Below are positions 24,425 through 37,579 of a stretch of 64,000 nt of DNA, piece after piece. Where the stretch lies: contig CM053275.1 in assembly GCA_028583415.1 (NCBI GenBank), positions 4,509,040-4,573,039 of the forward strand. Reading direction: 5' to 3'. Within the stretch, counting starts at the first letter, position 1. Each line of letters opens with the position of its first letter. Source of the DNA: Protea cynaroides. Lineage: Eukaryota; Streptophyta; Magnoliopsida; Proteales; Proteaceae. Position numbers and translations under genes: made by a program. The notes beneath the pieces are model-generated. The model made no database searches. It saw only the letters and a program-made list of their open reading frames with translations, and was not told the DNA's origin.

Positions 24425-27400
24425 ATGGCGGAGATGAACGACGAGACGAAGCGCCAGCACCGCCTGAACGTTGTGGAGGAAATCGAAATCCCCAGTGAGA
24501 AACCAACGGAGAAGGAGAAGACGAAGCGCGTCGCATCAATGGATATCTTCAGAGGTCTCACCGTTGCTGTAAGTCTCTCTCTCTCGCACACACCCTCCCC
24601 TTGCTCAGGCTTCAGTATTGGCTATATGATCTATTGATCTGTGTCTTCCACCACAAATTTGAACTCTCTGAGATCAAGTCAAGCTTCTGTGTGCCCTTCC
24701 TAATACGCAGACTAGTAATCAACTGGTGTGAATCATTCCCTGCCTAAAACAGAGTGATTAGAATCATTAGATGGTTATGAACTACAACGATCCATCTGAT
24801 CTTGGAGGATGCTTGCCTGGAATTTCTAAGGTGGGGCCTGCTCAATGATCTATTCCGATCCTATGACGTCATATACGTCGCAAGTGTTTCACTGTCCGAG
24901 ATTCTCTTCCGGATTGGATACCTTTGGTGGTGGGCCCATGTTTTTTCTTCACCTCATCTGTTAGGATCTTATTCTTATCCGAATATAAATCCATGGAATC
25001 ACATAGTCTCCACCCACTGGTTATGGGAGAATACGACAGTCTTATTTGGATGGTCGACACGTAGTTCTTGGGTAAATCTGAGACTCATGTTTGAACTGAC
25101 ACCTTCTGTCAGCTTGGCTTGCCTGCTCGGTGTTAGCTCTGACGTAGGTCTCGGATTCACGAGAGCCACGTATCGATCATCTGAGTAAGGCTGCCGCTGT
25201 CCTCCCCATGAGGAAAGAATGTAGATCCATAAGTCCGTACAATACAGCAATGGATCCTGACCTTCCAAGGGCTTCATCCTTTACAAGCAAACATCAATGA
25301 TTTGGTGAAGTTTCATAATGAAAAATATAAAAATAAAACTAATGGGAAAAGGTTATTGGTCATGCTTAGCTCGTCTCAAGTTGTGCAATCGGTTCAATGA
25401 GTGATCCAAAAACTTGACTCCCAATGGTTGGAGGGACTGAACAATTGAAGATGAGATGAGCTCCTTCCCTACTCTGTGACTCTAGCAGCAACAGCATCGA
25501 GACCAATGGGATGTATGTACGGACATCCCAACGATGGGGTGGGATGGTCATTTCACTCCTTTTGTGTCTAGGCACAGGAACACACGATTAAGCAAAAATC
25601 TTTTTCCCATAACTTGTGTTTGGTTGCAAGGGGAATTGAAGGGAAAAGAAAATTTTTAACATAAAAAAAAAAAAAAAAATTTTATAGTTATGACACAAAA
25701 TGATTATATAAACAATCTAAATTTCTTATCCATATTTAATAATGATACTAATAAGATGTAAAGTTTATTTTAATTTTTAAATATAAGAGATTTGAATGCA
25801 AAATAAAGAGAAATTTAATAATTAAATGAGGAGTAATTTGAAATTAGTTGCGTAACAATCTGATAGCATGTATTGTAGTCATTACAAAAGTTTATTTTTT
25901 AAGTTAAAAGTTTTCACTTCCCTTCTCTTCGATTCCTCTTGCAACCAAACAATCGCAAAGAATGAAGTTGGCTGATATGGATTGAGATTGACCTTTAATC
26001 GGTCTTGGTCCCTTGAAGGCTTGAACATTGTCCTACATTGCTGCACATGATCAAGGCCAATCCCTAAGGATATGTTTGGAAGTTAAAGAAGAGATTTTAT
26101 ACACACAAAAAGTGATCATTGTATCATGATTATTTTTATCTTATGTTTTTTTTTTTTCTTTTTTTTCTTTCCTTGGCATCCAAACATAACCTAAAACACT
26201 GCTCTCTTTATATCAAAGGATCGATTATCCTGCTCTTTCCTATGCCAACATGGTTTTAAATATCGGATCATATTTTGCCTAATTTGGATCGAGATCAGTA
26301 ATAATTGATACATGCAGGGTTTGAGGGATCAAGACCAGCCCCGGGGTCACTACGACTAGAACAGAGTTTTAAGCATGTAACTTGGACTGGGATTGTCTCC
26401 TGTCGTCTTGTTGGCATGTATGTCGATTTAGTGCAGCCTGTTCGATCTGATGGCTGGATGACGGAAGGAGATCGTCTCCTGCGGCAGGACGGTCCTGCGA
26501 CTGATCCAAGGGTTTGGGGATCAGTCTGGCCGCCTGCCAATACATTGGGGGGTGGGCCGGCTGAAATCCGGCCCTTGGCAGACGGCAGGACCGCAGGAGA
26601 CGATTTCTATGCCTGGATGACTAGACGACAGGAGATGATCTCGTAAGCCGAATCCTGCTGCTCTGTTCATCAATTCAGTTCGATCCGGACTGATCCGGAC
26701 CGATCCGAATCAGGTTGGGATCGTTGGGAGGTTGGGAGGAGGGATCCAAGCCTGCTCTTGAACCCTGGATATGTATGTGTTCAGCCGGATCGGCCCTGTA
26801 TCGAAAAAGTTTGAAACAGGGGAGGGACGAAGCAAATGTAAATCGAGTTAATTTGGGATCATTTTTCTCAGTTTCGACTGATCTTCCCAAACTGCGAAAA
26901 TCAAGGTTGACGATTGTTTTGCCTGGATACTTACAATCCCTGCAAAAAATCAGAGGAAGAAATGTGTTTTGGAAGAGATTAACCAAGATATCACAATTTA
27001 AAACGAGATATGCTTCTGTTAAGCTATTATGAGATATGCTTCTATTAAGCTACGAAGAATTATTGAGCACATACGTGCTCCCGTTAAGCTTCACAATTGT
27101 ACATGTTAGTAGCTCTAGCCAGTTGTCCATTGTCGTCAGATTGAAGAGAATGAGCTGCAGACGAACACAGAAGCAAGAAGACGAAGAAGGAGGTGGTGGG
27201 ACTCGGCATGTGGTGAGGAGTAGTACTGGTATGAAGAGGACGAGCTACTGGTGTTTTCAGATTTTTTTTTTTTTGGCAATTGTTGAAAACCGATTAAATC
27301 ATCGATCAGAACTGTAAATAATCTGAGCATGATATTGGTTTTGACTTGTGAGGTTAGCATTTTCGATAAGCACTACGAAATGGATCGGTCGCCTACGAGT

Positions 27401-30400
27401 CAATGGCGTTCTTCTGTCATTTTCAAAATTTAGGTTGGACTGTTCTTGAATCTTGACTGCTGAATGCCGACGAATAGGCTGGACGACTGTTTGTTTACAA
27501 ACAACATACCACACTAACATGTCTTAGTGTTCATGTTGAATGCAAAGTTCCTTCTTTATTACTATCATCGCAGCTTGACGCCTTGTAAGGACTGTGAAGT
27601 TAATATAATGTGCAGAAAAAATGTAAATTTTGTTGTAGGTAATGATATTGGTGGACGATGCTGGAGGTGAATGGCCGATGATTACGCATGCGCCTTGGAA
27701 TGGGTGTAATTTTGCTGATTTCGTCATGCCATTTTTTTTATTCATCGTTGGGATGGCAATTGCTCTTGCATTTAAGGTTTACTTCTCTCCCAATACTCAT
27801 TCTTCTAATAAAGTTTAACATTTTATTGTGGTTGCTCTAGCCAGTAGGGATACACAACGGCTTATTAAATTCTAGAAACCGGATAAAAGGTTGGCCAACA
27901 AGCAGCTGTTGGCATTGAAATTTATGAAATGAAAGGGCTAGTTAGAAGAGCATCTATGATAGCTAAGTGCTTTTTCTGTCAAAAATTAAGCAAATTTTTA
28001 ACACCACTGATTGATGTTATTCTTGTTTCTCCATGTATAGAGAATTCCAAGCTGGGGCATGGCAGTCAAAAAGGTGATTATTAGGACACTCAAACTTATT
28101 TTTTGGGGTCTCCTCTTACAAGGTTGGTGTTGATCATCCTTTTACTTTCCTAGCTATTCTGCATTTTTGTTTCTTTTATTTTGTTTGTGGTTTGAATCAT
28201 CTCCTTGCTCACTAACCGCTAACAATTTTACATATCCTGCCTGCTTCCCCTCCCTCCCTCCCCATTCCACCCCCCATATAATAATAATAAGGTTTGAGAA
28301 CAGAACAATAGATTATAAAAGGTGAACCCTCTGTGTCCATTTACAACACAAGTAAAGATACTGATTTTGGAGCAGCTTTCTGTTTCTTTCATTGCAGTTG
28401 CACCTGAACAGCCACTGTGCATCTCATTGGACTGACATTTACATGGTCCATGATTATGGCAGGATGATCCATCAATTAGCACTGCGCCATTCTGTCTGTG
28501 AATAAATATACACTTGGCTGTCTGATCTCCCCTCTTCTGTAACTTAAACTTTTTCAGTTTGAACTTGTTTTCAGTGAGACAATAGTTTACTAGTAGACTA
28601 CTTTTTCAAACTAGTCCTGTATTTAGTTTAAAATAAAATGTATTTACCTAGTAATACGAGATAGGGGTATGCCATGAGGTGTGGATTACTTTTAGAAACA
28701 AAACTGAAATGAAAAAGTTGCCTGATTCTCAAAATGAGGGGACATTTATGATCATGTATTATCCAAACCACAGATTCAGAATGATCCCATTCTAAATATC
28801 CATTTTATCTAGAGGCTTAAAGCGGTGACATTGGAGGAGAGTTTGGCACCAGAGACCAAATACTATGGAATTCACAGCCTTTTGCCTTATGTTGGATAGA
28901 AAGTATTGAAGGAAAGGAACCAAATAATCTTTGAAGCAAGTGTGCATTCAATGCTAGGTTTACCTAATGGGTGATGAGTCATTATTCATTCGGTCCTCCT
29001 TTTTTGTTGGATTCTATCATACTACATTTGGTGTCTCTAATGCACGGGGGAGAACCCCACAACATACTAATCCTTTTCTGTACCCTTTGCTGGATCATAC
29101 TTATGGGTTCTTAGGATTCTTCACTTATGCTCAAAGAAATATTACTTACAAAAAGAAAAAGGGAGAAAATACAAGAAATTGCAGAGTTCGTCATAAGAGT
29201 GTCAGAATTGCATTGGTTAAATACATAAATGTTGTATAATATTTGGAGACATGCAATCTGAAAAGCACATTCAATTAATCAGCTGAATAGAAGTGCCTGT
29301 AGTCTTTTTGATCATATTACACTCGACATATTGCGTTGCAATAGTTCATTGTGATTGCAATACCTTACAAATATTAACTGGCAATCTCGTTTACGTCTTG
29401 ATTCTGGGTTTCTCATGTAATGAAGGGGGATATTCTCATGCTCCGGATGACCTAACTTATGGAGTTGACATGAAAAGGATAAGATGGTGTGGAATCCTTC
29501 AGGTGGTTGGGTGTTTTTTTTACTCATTCTCATATGAATTGACTGCATGTATGTGGTATTAAATAATGTTGAAATAATGTGTTATGTGTAGAGAATTGCC
29601 ATTGCATATCTTGTAGTTGCACTTCTTGAGATCTCAACAAAGAGCTCAGAAACCAAGGATCCGTCACCTGGGTGGTGCTCTTTATTCAAGCTATACAGTT
29701 GGCATTGGTAATCATTTGAATTTGAAGCATGTATATTTGATAACATTGGTCAATGTTGATCTATTAAATTGATGGAAGCAATTATTAAAGTGTGGTTCAA
29801 TTCATATTTTCAATATGCAGGCTGCTTGGTGGATGTGTTATTGTTGTTTATTTGGGAGTAACATATGGGATATACGTCCCTGATTGGCACTTTTCTATCT
29901 ATGATACAGATAGTCCTAACTATGGGAAGGTTTTCACTGTAAGTCCTTTTGCATATTCTATTATGTACACATTTAGATAGGGATGGATTTGAATCGTAAA
30001 CCACTGGTTCAAAAGTCCAGCTGTACAAAATTGTGGAGGCTGCAAAAGAAAATGTATTTATATAAAGAGAAGAAAATAAAATGAGCCCTTTAGAACCCTA
30101 TTATGTAATAGAATGTAGAGAAGATAAAGCCAAGATAAGAAGTGATGGCAAAGAGGTTAAGACATCTCAAATTAATAAGCCCTCTTTGCTACAGGATCTT
30201 AATTCAGTCCAATACAAAAATCTGCAGAGAAAAGTAATGAAGAAAACAACTTATCTTGAAATCTAACCGTCAGAATTAGATGAAACTTGGTATGGATGAC
30301 CTTTGTAATAATTCTGAACACCCTTGCAAATTTGAAAAGGATCTGATGAGAGTTGAAGGAGCTACGAGCTTCGAAAACTGGCTGTACCTGGTACCGCCCA

Positions 30401-33400
30401 GATCTGGAGTAGTATTCAGCTGAGGCTTGATGTTTTGTATTAAATCAGCAAAGGAATGATATAGTTTTGCAGGAGATCAATGTCGCCAGCCAAGGTATGG
30501 TGTTTGTAAATCAAAACAGAAAATAGAATCTCAAAGGAAAGAAGAACAAGTGGTTGAGTCTCACAACCTTGGAGGCTCAACCAGAAAATAGGAGTTCAAT
30601 CTCTTAATTTTCTTGAAAATCTCTCTACTGCAGCCAGTCTGCATTCTCTTTATTTATAGCTTTGAAACATTACAAATAAAATAAGAAATAACGAAATTTG
30701 GAAAAGCTAAACCTCCTTTATAACTTAGGAAGTTTCTAAAACATAGAAATAGGAAAGTTTCTAAAACTGGAATTAGGAAAATCGATTTTAGGCAAGTCTT
30801 AGTCTCCAAGCAACTAAGACTTCTAAACTAACTAGCCTAATTTTTAGGAAACTAAATAATGGAAATAAGTAAACTAAAAATTAGGAAACTAATCAAAAGA
30901 GTCATAACTAATGCTGTTGGTACGCGTGAACAGTGTTCATGTTGATGGTTTGGTCTTTGGGTTGGTCCAATGGACCAATACCAACTAGTTCTTTGGGCTG
31001 ACCCATTATCGACTTGAGCTTGGGCCTTGGGCCTTCTTGGACTGCATCAACTAGTCCTAAATAAAGTAAACCCAGATTGTCTCCCTCCAATGAAGAAGAC
31101 CCATGTAAAACGTCCCGTGGATCCCATGAGTAGCATGAGGTGAACCAACTCCAATGTTCCTCTCTTGTACTCTGTCAGACCTGCACAGCAGCACTCTTCA
31201 ACAAACTCTGCTCTCTATCAGGTGATTGTGAACATATTCCACATATGTTGCTTCTGTTCTACAATTCAAACACCTTTTTTTGGATGTAAGCTAATGGAAC
31301 TTGTGAGAACATTTCATCTGGTAAAATTGTTGAGGCATGAAATTGTGCATTTAATGATGTTTGGTTGGGCGTCTGAGATTAGTTCTGTTGCAATTTATGT
31401 ATTTTTACTAATACTTCAGAGGAATTTCATGTTACAACCGACGCAACAACAGTATGCATGTATGTTATGTTTATTTACCGCACCCCCCCCCCCTCCCACC
31501 CCCACCCCAAAAAAAAAAAAAAAAAAAACAATATGTTTGATTCTACGTCACTTAATATCTTACATCCTCCCTCCGCCCTTATGAAGTTGGGGAGGTGGGC
31601 TAAGTTCTTACAGAATACCATTCAGCTGTAAGAATTTGGACAATTGTCAGTAAAGTTGACCCAAGAAGCACTATCAAACCTGAATTGGGTGTTAGTGAAT
31701 CCAAAGTTACAGGGGAATATGAGAAGGAAATTTCTTCTATGTTGTATATTAGTGAATTGGGTGTTAGTGAATCCAAAGTTACAGGGGAATATGAGCAATG
31801 GCATACAAACTGGAAATTTCTTCTATGTTGTATATTAGCTTGAGCAAGTTAATTGTTAACATAATCTTTTTTCTTATTTGTTTTTCTCATTTCATTGTTA
31901 TGTTCTTTTAATTTTTAATACTACTTGTGAGATATTAAGTCATAAAAGCTAGTTGCCATGTGTATATTTTATTACCATCCATTAAGGCTGATGTTGGATC
32001 TTGCTAGTCTAAATTCCATGATGTTGGTGCTTAATAATTAAGATAGCTCCTGTTAACAGTTTTGTTTCTAACCACCAAAAATAATCTGACCAATTCAATT
32101 TGGAGTTAAAACTCCACAAATTTAGCTGGGGTTTTCAAATCTAATAATTGTAGTAGTTGGATCTGGAAGATGGAAACATGCAATTCTGATAGTGCAATAG
32201 TTGTCAAGGTGTCGCCGAGGCGTCCGGGCGGTATTTTATGGCCCAGACAGCTAGGGGCCTTGTGGGTGTTTAAAGGGCGACCACCTAGGTCTTCTGGGAG
32301 TCGCCTAGGTGTCGCTTTGGGTGCCTTGGACTCCTTGAAGGCTTGGGCGGTCGCCTTGTTGCAGATGTGCATATAAATTATTAATTAAATAAAAAATTTC
32401 AAGTATCTCCCTTAAGATTTCCGCTTATCCGCAATTCATTTCTCCCCCATTTTTGGCCACATGCCTAGGCCATAAAATACCGTCTGGACGTTGCTATGAT
32501 GTTTTAACTTCTTAGTTTATTGATTTGTGCTTTTTTGTTTTTTATAAATATGCTTTTTTATGTCCTATACGTTATTCATTATTTGTTGGTTTTCTCATAT
32601 TAATTAGCTTATGTCTTAAATGTTGATTATTTATGTAGAATACCGCATATATATAAACATTAATATAACATTAATATTTTAGAAATAAAAAAATACACTA
32701 GGAATGCCTTGGTCGCCTAGGCCCCTAGGATGGCCTCTAACGCCTTGGGTCGCTTTGACAACTATGGATAGTGCTGATAATGTTCAACTGCATTTTCATA
32801 GAGCCCTCTTTGTTTCATTGTAAAATTTTCCATGCAAATGGCATTTTACATGAAAATTTTTCTTGATGTAAAAGTTTCCTACTTTTTCAATGCTTTTCTT
32901 TGCATTTTACATTGTAACTAACAGTGGATAATTATATTTTACAATAAATTTTCCTTTTCCATGTACAACTGTTGTACATGGAAAGAAAGCCAGAACTGAA
33001 CTGATTCCAAGCATTTGGAAACTCAATATCAAGTGAACCATTTGAATGGAACATGATATTGAAGGTCATTTTACTCTATAAGACGCTTCATGCCATGGAT
33101 AAAATACATTTCATTGCTCATTATTTGTATTTCCAAACATGGTAATAAATTTGTCTACCAAAATCAGGAGCATTTGGTGACTGACTCGCAAGCCAAATGT
33201 TAATTCAAAACACACATACATTTGATACGTGTTTCTTCCATCTTTGGATCATTTTCAATTTTAGGTTGCTAAATTCAATTAGTCTTGGATCATTCTCAAT
33301 TTTAGGTAGCTTGCAATGCCAGAGGAAAATTGGATCCTCCATGTAACGCTGTTGGATATGTGGACAGAGAAGTTCTAGGAATCAATCACATGTATCATCA

Positions 33401-36400
33401 TCCTGCTTGGAGGAGATCTTCAGTAGGTGCTTCATTATGAAAACAAACCTTTTTTTTTTCTTTTTTTTGGGGGTATCTAAGATCATCCAACTGATATTAA
33501 TGGAGATTGTAACTTTTTTTTTCCTGAACTGATGCAGGCTTGTACTGATCATTCCCCTTATGAGGGTCCTTTTCGAAAAGATGCCCCATCATGGTGTTAT
33601 GCCCCATTTGAACCAGAAGGAATCCTAAGGTCTGCTGTGCAATATGCTGGAAATGTATATATTTTGTTGCTGTAGTTTTGCTTTCCTATGCAATCGAGCT
33701 GCCACTTTGAGCAAAAAATGCCGAAGTTTAGGATCGTCTCCAATCCTCCGCTGCTAGGACCCTGCAAAAACCAAACTTGCAAAGGGTTACAGGCTTACAG
33801 CCCCTTTTAATTTATACAATTGAGAAATTCATGCTATGTTTATTATTTGTCTTATGCATCAATGCTGTGAGTGACATCACTCTTTTCGACTGTACAGATT
33901 TCATGAATCATGGAAATCTAACAATATTATGCTGAAAAATGTAGAACAGAACGTTCCCATTTTGGAAATTTTCATTCCTTGTGTAATATTCCCTAACCAA
34001 TATATGAAAACATATTGCATACCAAGCTAATTATTTTTGGAAGTTAAATAATTAATTCATATATTCGTTATTTGGCCACTTTCAGCTCAATCTCATCTAT
34101 TCTCTCAACAATCATTGGAGTGCATTTTGGACATGTGCTTGTACACTTAAAGGTCAGTTCCATTATTCAACATGATGCTTTACTCAAGTTGATTTCCGCG
34201 TCTCACTTTATGATTTATTTGATTATTCAGGCTCACTCCGATAGGCTAAAACACTGGGTTGCCATGGGCCTTGCTCTCCTTGTTTTAGGAATTGTTCTTC
34301 ACTACACAAATGGTAAGATGGCTTATTGTGAAACATTTGTTTACAGTTGTTATATTCTGGTCTTTATATCTACTAATGGTATTTTATTTCATTGCAGCAA
34401 TTCCATTGAATAAACAATTGTACAGCTTCAGCTATGTTTGTCTGACAGCAGGTGCTGCTGCATTGGTGTTCTCAGTCCTCTATGTTCTGGTATACCATTC
34501 ATGCCATATCATGTTCATATCATTGTTAACAACAGAAGTAATTTGTTGTAAGAAGCTGGCCTTTTGACAGCTGGGATCCCAATGTATGGTGTGCCCTACA
34601 AGTTATAACAGTGGAGTCAGGGGTGCCATCGCATGGTGAGGATTCTGGCTGTCATAATACAACATTATGTTGGCCTTTTCCAGTTTGTCTTGCCTTATCC
34701 CATTACAGATCTCTCTCTCTCTCTCTGGCCTTTTTTGGGGTGGGGAAATGGGAGTGAGAAGGGTATAATCTGTGCAAAATTCTAAAGGGGAACATCTTAT
34801 GAGACAGCATGTTTGTTATGATGAAAACATTTCTCCAAAAGAGACAAAACTTGGTATGTAGTCCTCCACATAAAAGTTGGACCTTTAATTGATGGGTTTA
34901 TTTTCCTTTTTTTTGATGCAATATATGTAGAAGAAAAAATTTCATCTACACCCCATCAAGGATTGCTAACATCATCTACACCCACAAGATTACAAAAACA
35001 TCACCTACCATCCAAAAACTTTGCTGTGCTAATCAAAGAGGTCCACTCCGTCACAATATTCCCGTTATATGCTGATGTCAGCTGCATTGGAATATTTCAT
35101 GGACGATACTACCCTTTTAGCCGGTTGAAAAGACCATTATACCCTTTATGTAATTTGTAGTCTGTAACTTCTTCTTTTTCGCCGGTGATGGTGCATGTCT
35201 TCATCTTCCCTGACTACGATTCAGCTTGCGACGACAAGGTTAATCGACATCTGTCTTCTTCTTCCCCGACCACCCCACTTTGTTCAATCCTCTAAATATC
35301 TCCTTCGGCAACGACGATGACGATAAACATCATCAGACATGCTGATAGTTGAGAGTTGAATTAATGTTTGTTCCTTTATTTAGCTCTTTCATCTCTCTGT
35401 TACAAACTTAAGTTGAAGGACCAACCAGTGAAGCCAAAGCCCCCTAACTCAACCTGGGTTCATCCAATTGAAGGCAAGCATGTCCCATCATCCCATGATC
35501 ATGGATTTCATGATCGTGGAAGATGAAGATGAAGATGGAGATGAAGCAGCATTTTCTGGGGAAGCTCCTAGTAGCTATAAGGTCTGAGTTTTCTTCCATA
35601 ATGTTACTGTTGCTTTTGACATTTCATCTTCTCTCATTCACTTTAGATTCATACCTACTATTCTTTTTCAGCTCGCCCCTCTTGCAAATCTGACAGCTTC
35701 TCCCTTCCAATATCAATAGATTGATTGTTTGCTCCTGAATCTTCCATAAGGAATGAGATGTCTGAGAGTTGTTTTACGATCCGAAAGGGAGTGCTTGATT
35801 TCTCCCAATAACTAAAAGTTTCTCAATCTACAGGGTTTTATGGGGAATCAGTGAAAAATTTGTGTAAATTTTTTTCTTTTATATGTGCTTTCTTCTGTTT
35901 TCGATTAGTGTAAGGTGCTTATTTTCAAGTTTAGTTCTTCAAAGTTGTTTGTTTCTCTTTCTATGGTGGATTTTCTATCTTAAGTTGATTTGTCATTTGC
36001 ATTTCCATTTGTTGTAGTGTTTGCACACAATTTGGAAACATGCACTTTTGAAGTTCGAGGGTTTGCAGATTTCAGTTCTGATTCCGTAAGAGAAATACAA
36101 GGCGATGCCTTGGTTACTGGTACCGTCTTCTGCGACCAATGGCTTGGTTACTTGTACAGTCTTCTGCGGCCAAATGACGATGTGGAAGGAAGGGACGACT
36201 AGTAATCTGGGGAATTATGCGATGAGGTTCGAGGGAAACTCGGATTTGAGTGGTTGCTATGCCCAGGTGTCAGGCTCCACCTTCGCCGCTGGCTGCGGAG
36301 CTTCGGCAGGGCCTCTCAAGAATTTGAATCTCATGTTTCAGATTTTTGATATGGCCTTCTACACTGTGGATCCCTTGATCTCGCATCCTACCCTACCCCT

Positions 36401-37579
36401 GCCCTTGCCCTTTTGCACGTCCTCCAAAGGATTGAACGGACAGGGGAAATAGAGGGAGAAGATGACGGACAGAAGAAATAGAGGGGTGAAAGATGACAAA
36501 TAGTGGAAAGAGATGGGAGCACATACACTGACCTGATGTCAGAGATGGGATGCCGGAGATGGGATGCCGCCGTGGACGCACAATGTAGAGGGGACTCCAA
36601 TGTTTGGGGTTAGGGCTTGGGTGAGAGTGAAAAGGAAAGAGGGAGAGAATATAAGTTTGATTTGAAGGTCAAATTAATAAATCAACATAATTTTTAAAAA
36701 ATTTCAATTTATAATATGAGGGGTAAAACTGTATTTCAACAATTTTAGTGATTTCTGTCAGTTAAGTGGACCTAGGTGATGTTTTTGCAATCTTGTGGGT
36801 ATAGATGATGTTAGCAATCCTTGATGGGGTGTAGATGAAATTTTCTCTATATAGAAATAAGATGGTACATTATTGAGTTGAAAAATGGAACTCTGAACTA
36901 CTCTATCAATCTTGGTCCATCATCTTAAACTTTTTGAATAACTTTGCAGGTTGACATTTGGGGATTGCGGTATCTTTTTTTGCCGTTGGAATGGATTGGC
37001 ATGAATGCTATGCTTGTTTATGTGATGGCAGCTGAAGGAATATTTGCGGGATTCATTAATGGATGGTATTATGATGGCCCCAATAATACACTGGTATGTC
37101 TTATCTCATCTGTTGTTGGGAAATGATAGGTTGACATAAATCCTACAGGCTCTGTAACACATGTTTTATCCTCTTTGTCATTGACCTGAATGGTCCAATC
37201 TGCATTTGTCAATGGCATTCTCTTGGGTAGTTAAAATAATGAGTTTAGAGATATATATTGAAAAACTTGAAATCAAGGGGAAAAAAAAAGAAAAAGAAAG
37301 GCTTGGGTGGTTAACATCCTATTCAATGTAATTGCAAGCCAGTGATTATTCCATTTTTTTTTCTTCAAATGTATTGTTTTATTGACTACTGTGTCTGTAT
37401 TGATTATGTGGATCAATAATGTTGATGGACAGGTTTACTGGATTCAAAAGCACATCTTCATAAAAGTTTGGCACTCAAGAAGGGTAGGCATTCTTCTATA
37501 TGTTATATTTGCAGAGATCTTATTCTGGGGTATTGTTGCGGGAATTTTGCATTGGTTGGGCATTTACTGGAAGCTTTAG
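24425..37579 (+). CDS. HGSNAT: HGSNAT-like membrane acetyltransferase (DUF5009/HGSNAT catalytic family), 13 exons
   Basis: Exons: 24425-24568, 27639-27776, 28041-28122, 29426-29502, 29592-29707, 29821-29938, 33306-33422, 33538-33629, 34086-34152, 34231-34312, 34398-34489, 36950-37093, 37433-37579. All junctions are GT-AG and in phase, giving 471 residues, the usual plant length. A short charged cytosolic N-terminus leads to KRVASMDIFRGLTVA and VDDAGGEWPMITHAPWNGCNF; His65 in THAPWNG aligns with the proposed active-site histidine of animal HGSNAT. Several hydrophobic helices follow (FVMPFFLFIVGMAIALAFK, GCVIVVYLGVTYGIYV, WVAMGLALLVLGIVL, LTAGAAALVFSVLYVL, ILLYVIFAEILFWGIVAGIL). A luminal, Cys-rich stretch lies in exons 7-8. 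Animal HGSNAT acetylates heparan sulfate in lysosomes; plants lack heparan sulfate, so the plant substrate is unknown. Confidence 0.95.
25343..25611. mobile_element. Possible TIR element in HGSNAT intron 1
   Basis: The left end GGGAAAAGGTTATTGG resembles the reverse complement of the right end (GGGAAAAAGATTTTTG). A related right end (GACCAATGGGA, CATTTCACYCC, CAAAAATCTTTTTCCC) recurs at about 55150-55266. No target duplication could be fixed. Confidence 0.4.
26454..26621. mobile_element. Small MITE copy 3 with 9-bp target duplication, in HGSNAT intron 1
   Basis: Element 26463-26612 (150 bp) is flanked by perfect 9-bp repeats CTGGATGAC (26454-26462 and 26613-26621). The ends read GATCGTCTCCTGCGG and CCGCAGGAGACGATTT. 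The interior (CTGATCCAAGGGTTTGGGGA, ATACATTGGGG, GGCTGAAATCC) matches copies 1 and 2. Confidence 0.87.
31682..31839 (+). repeat. 72-bp tandem duplication in HGSNAT intron 6
   Basis: GAATTGGGTGTTAGTGAATC starts at 31682 and again at 31754. Each copy ends in AATTTCTTCTATGTTGTATATTAG. The second copy has a short insertion before this tail. Confidence 0.9.
32188..32774. mobile_element. hAT-like non-autonomous element with 8-bp target duplication
   Basis: Element 32196-32766 (571 bp) is flanked by perfect 8-bp repeats GATAGTGC (32188-32195 and 32767-32774). The ends are inverted: AATAGTTGTCAAGGTG on the left and, reversed, CATAGTTGTCAAAGCG on the right. A second, internal inverted pair (GGCGGTATTTTATGGCC near 32226; GGCCATAAAATACCG near 32469) is also present. 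An 8-bp duplication points to the hAT superfamily. It sits in the intron 29939-33305. Confidence 0.82.
34924..36856. mobile_element. Mutator-like element B with near-perfect 9-bp duplication, probable Pack-MULE
   Basis: Element 34933-36847 (1915 bp) is flanked by TATGTAGAA (34924-34932) and TATATAGAA (36848-36856), 8 of 9 identical. The terminal inverted repeats match for about 70 bases and include TTTCATCTACACCCCATCAA and GGATTGCTAACATCATCTA. Ends and the 200-bp right subterminal region resemble element A at 17565-19009. It lies in the HGSNAT intron 34490-36949. The interior carries a protein-like fragment at 36035-36391. Confidence 0.87.
36035..36391 (+). pseudogene. Captured fragment resembling a pollen Ole e 1-type cell-wall protein
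   Basis: Two consecutive pieces in different frames resemble plant Ole e 1/extensin-like proteins: EVRGFADFSSDSVRE with ALVTGTVFCDQ (about 36050-36143), then NLGNYAMRFEG with DLSGCYAQVSG, AGPLKNLNLMFQIFDMAFYT and VDPLISHPT (about 36204-36391). A 34-bp tandem duplication (TTGGTTACTKGTAC at 36110 and 36144) separates them and explains the frame change. No start codon with signal peptide or intact ORF is present. It lies inside Mutator-like element B and so is most likely a captured gene copy. The family assignment is from memory of its motifs. Confidence 0.55.

Noticed and set aside
36388..36600. Minus-strand gene within Mutator-like element B
   Set aside because: It is the reverse of the element's shared subterminal region and shows no protein features.
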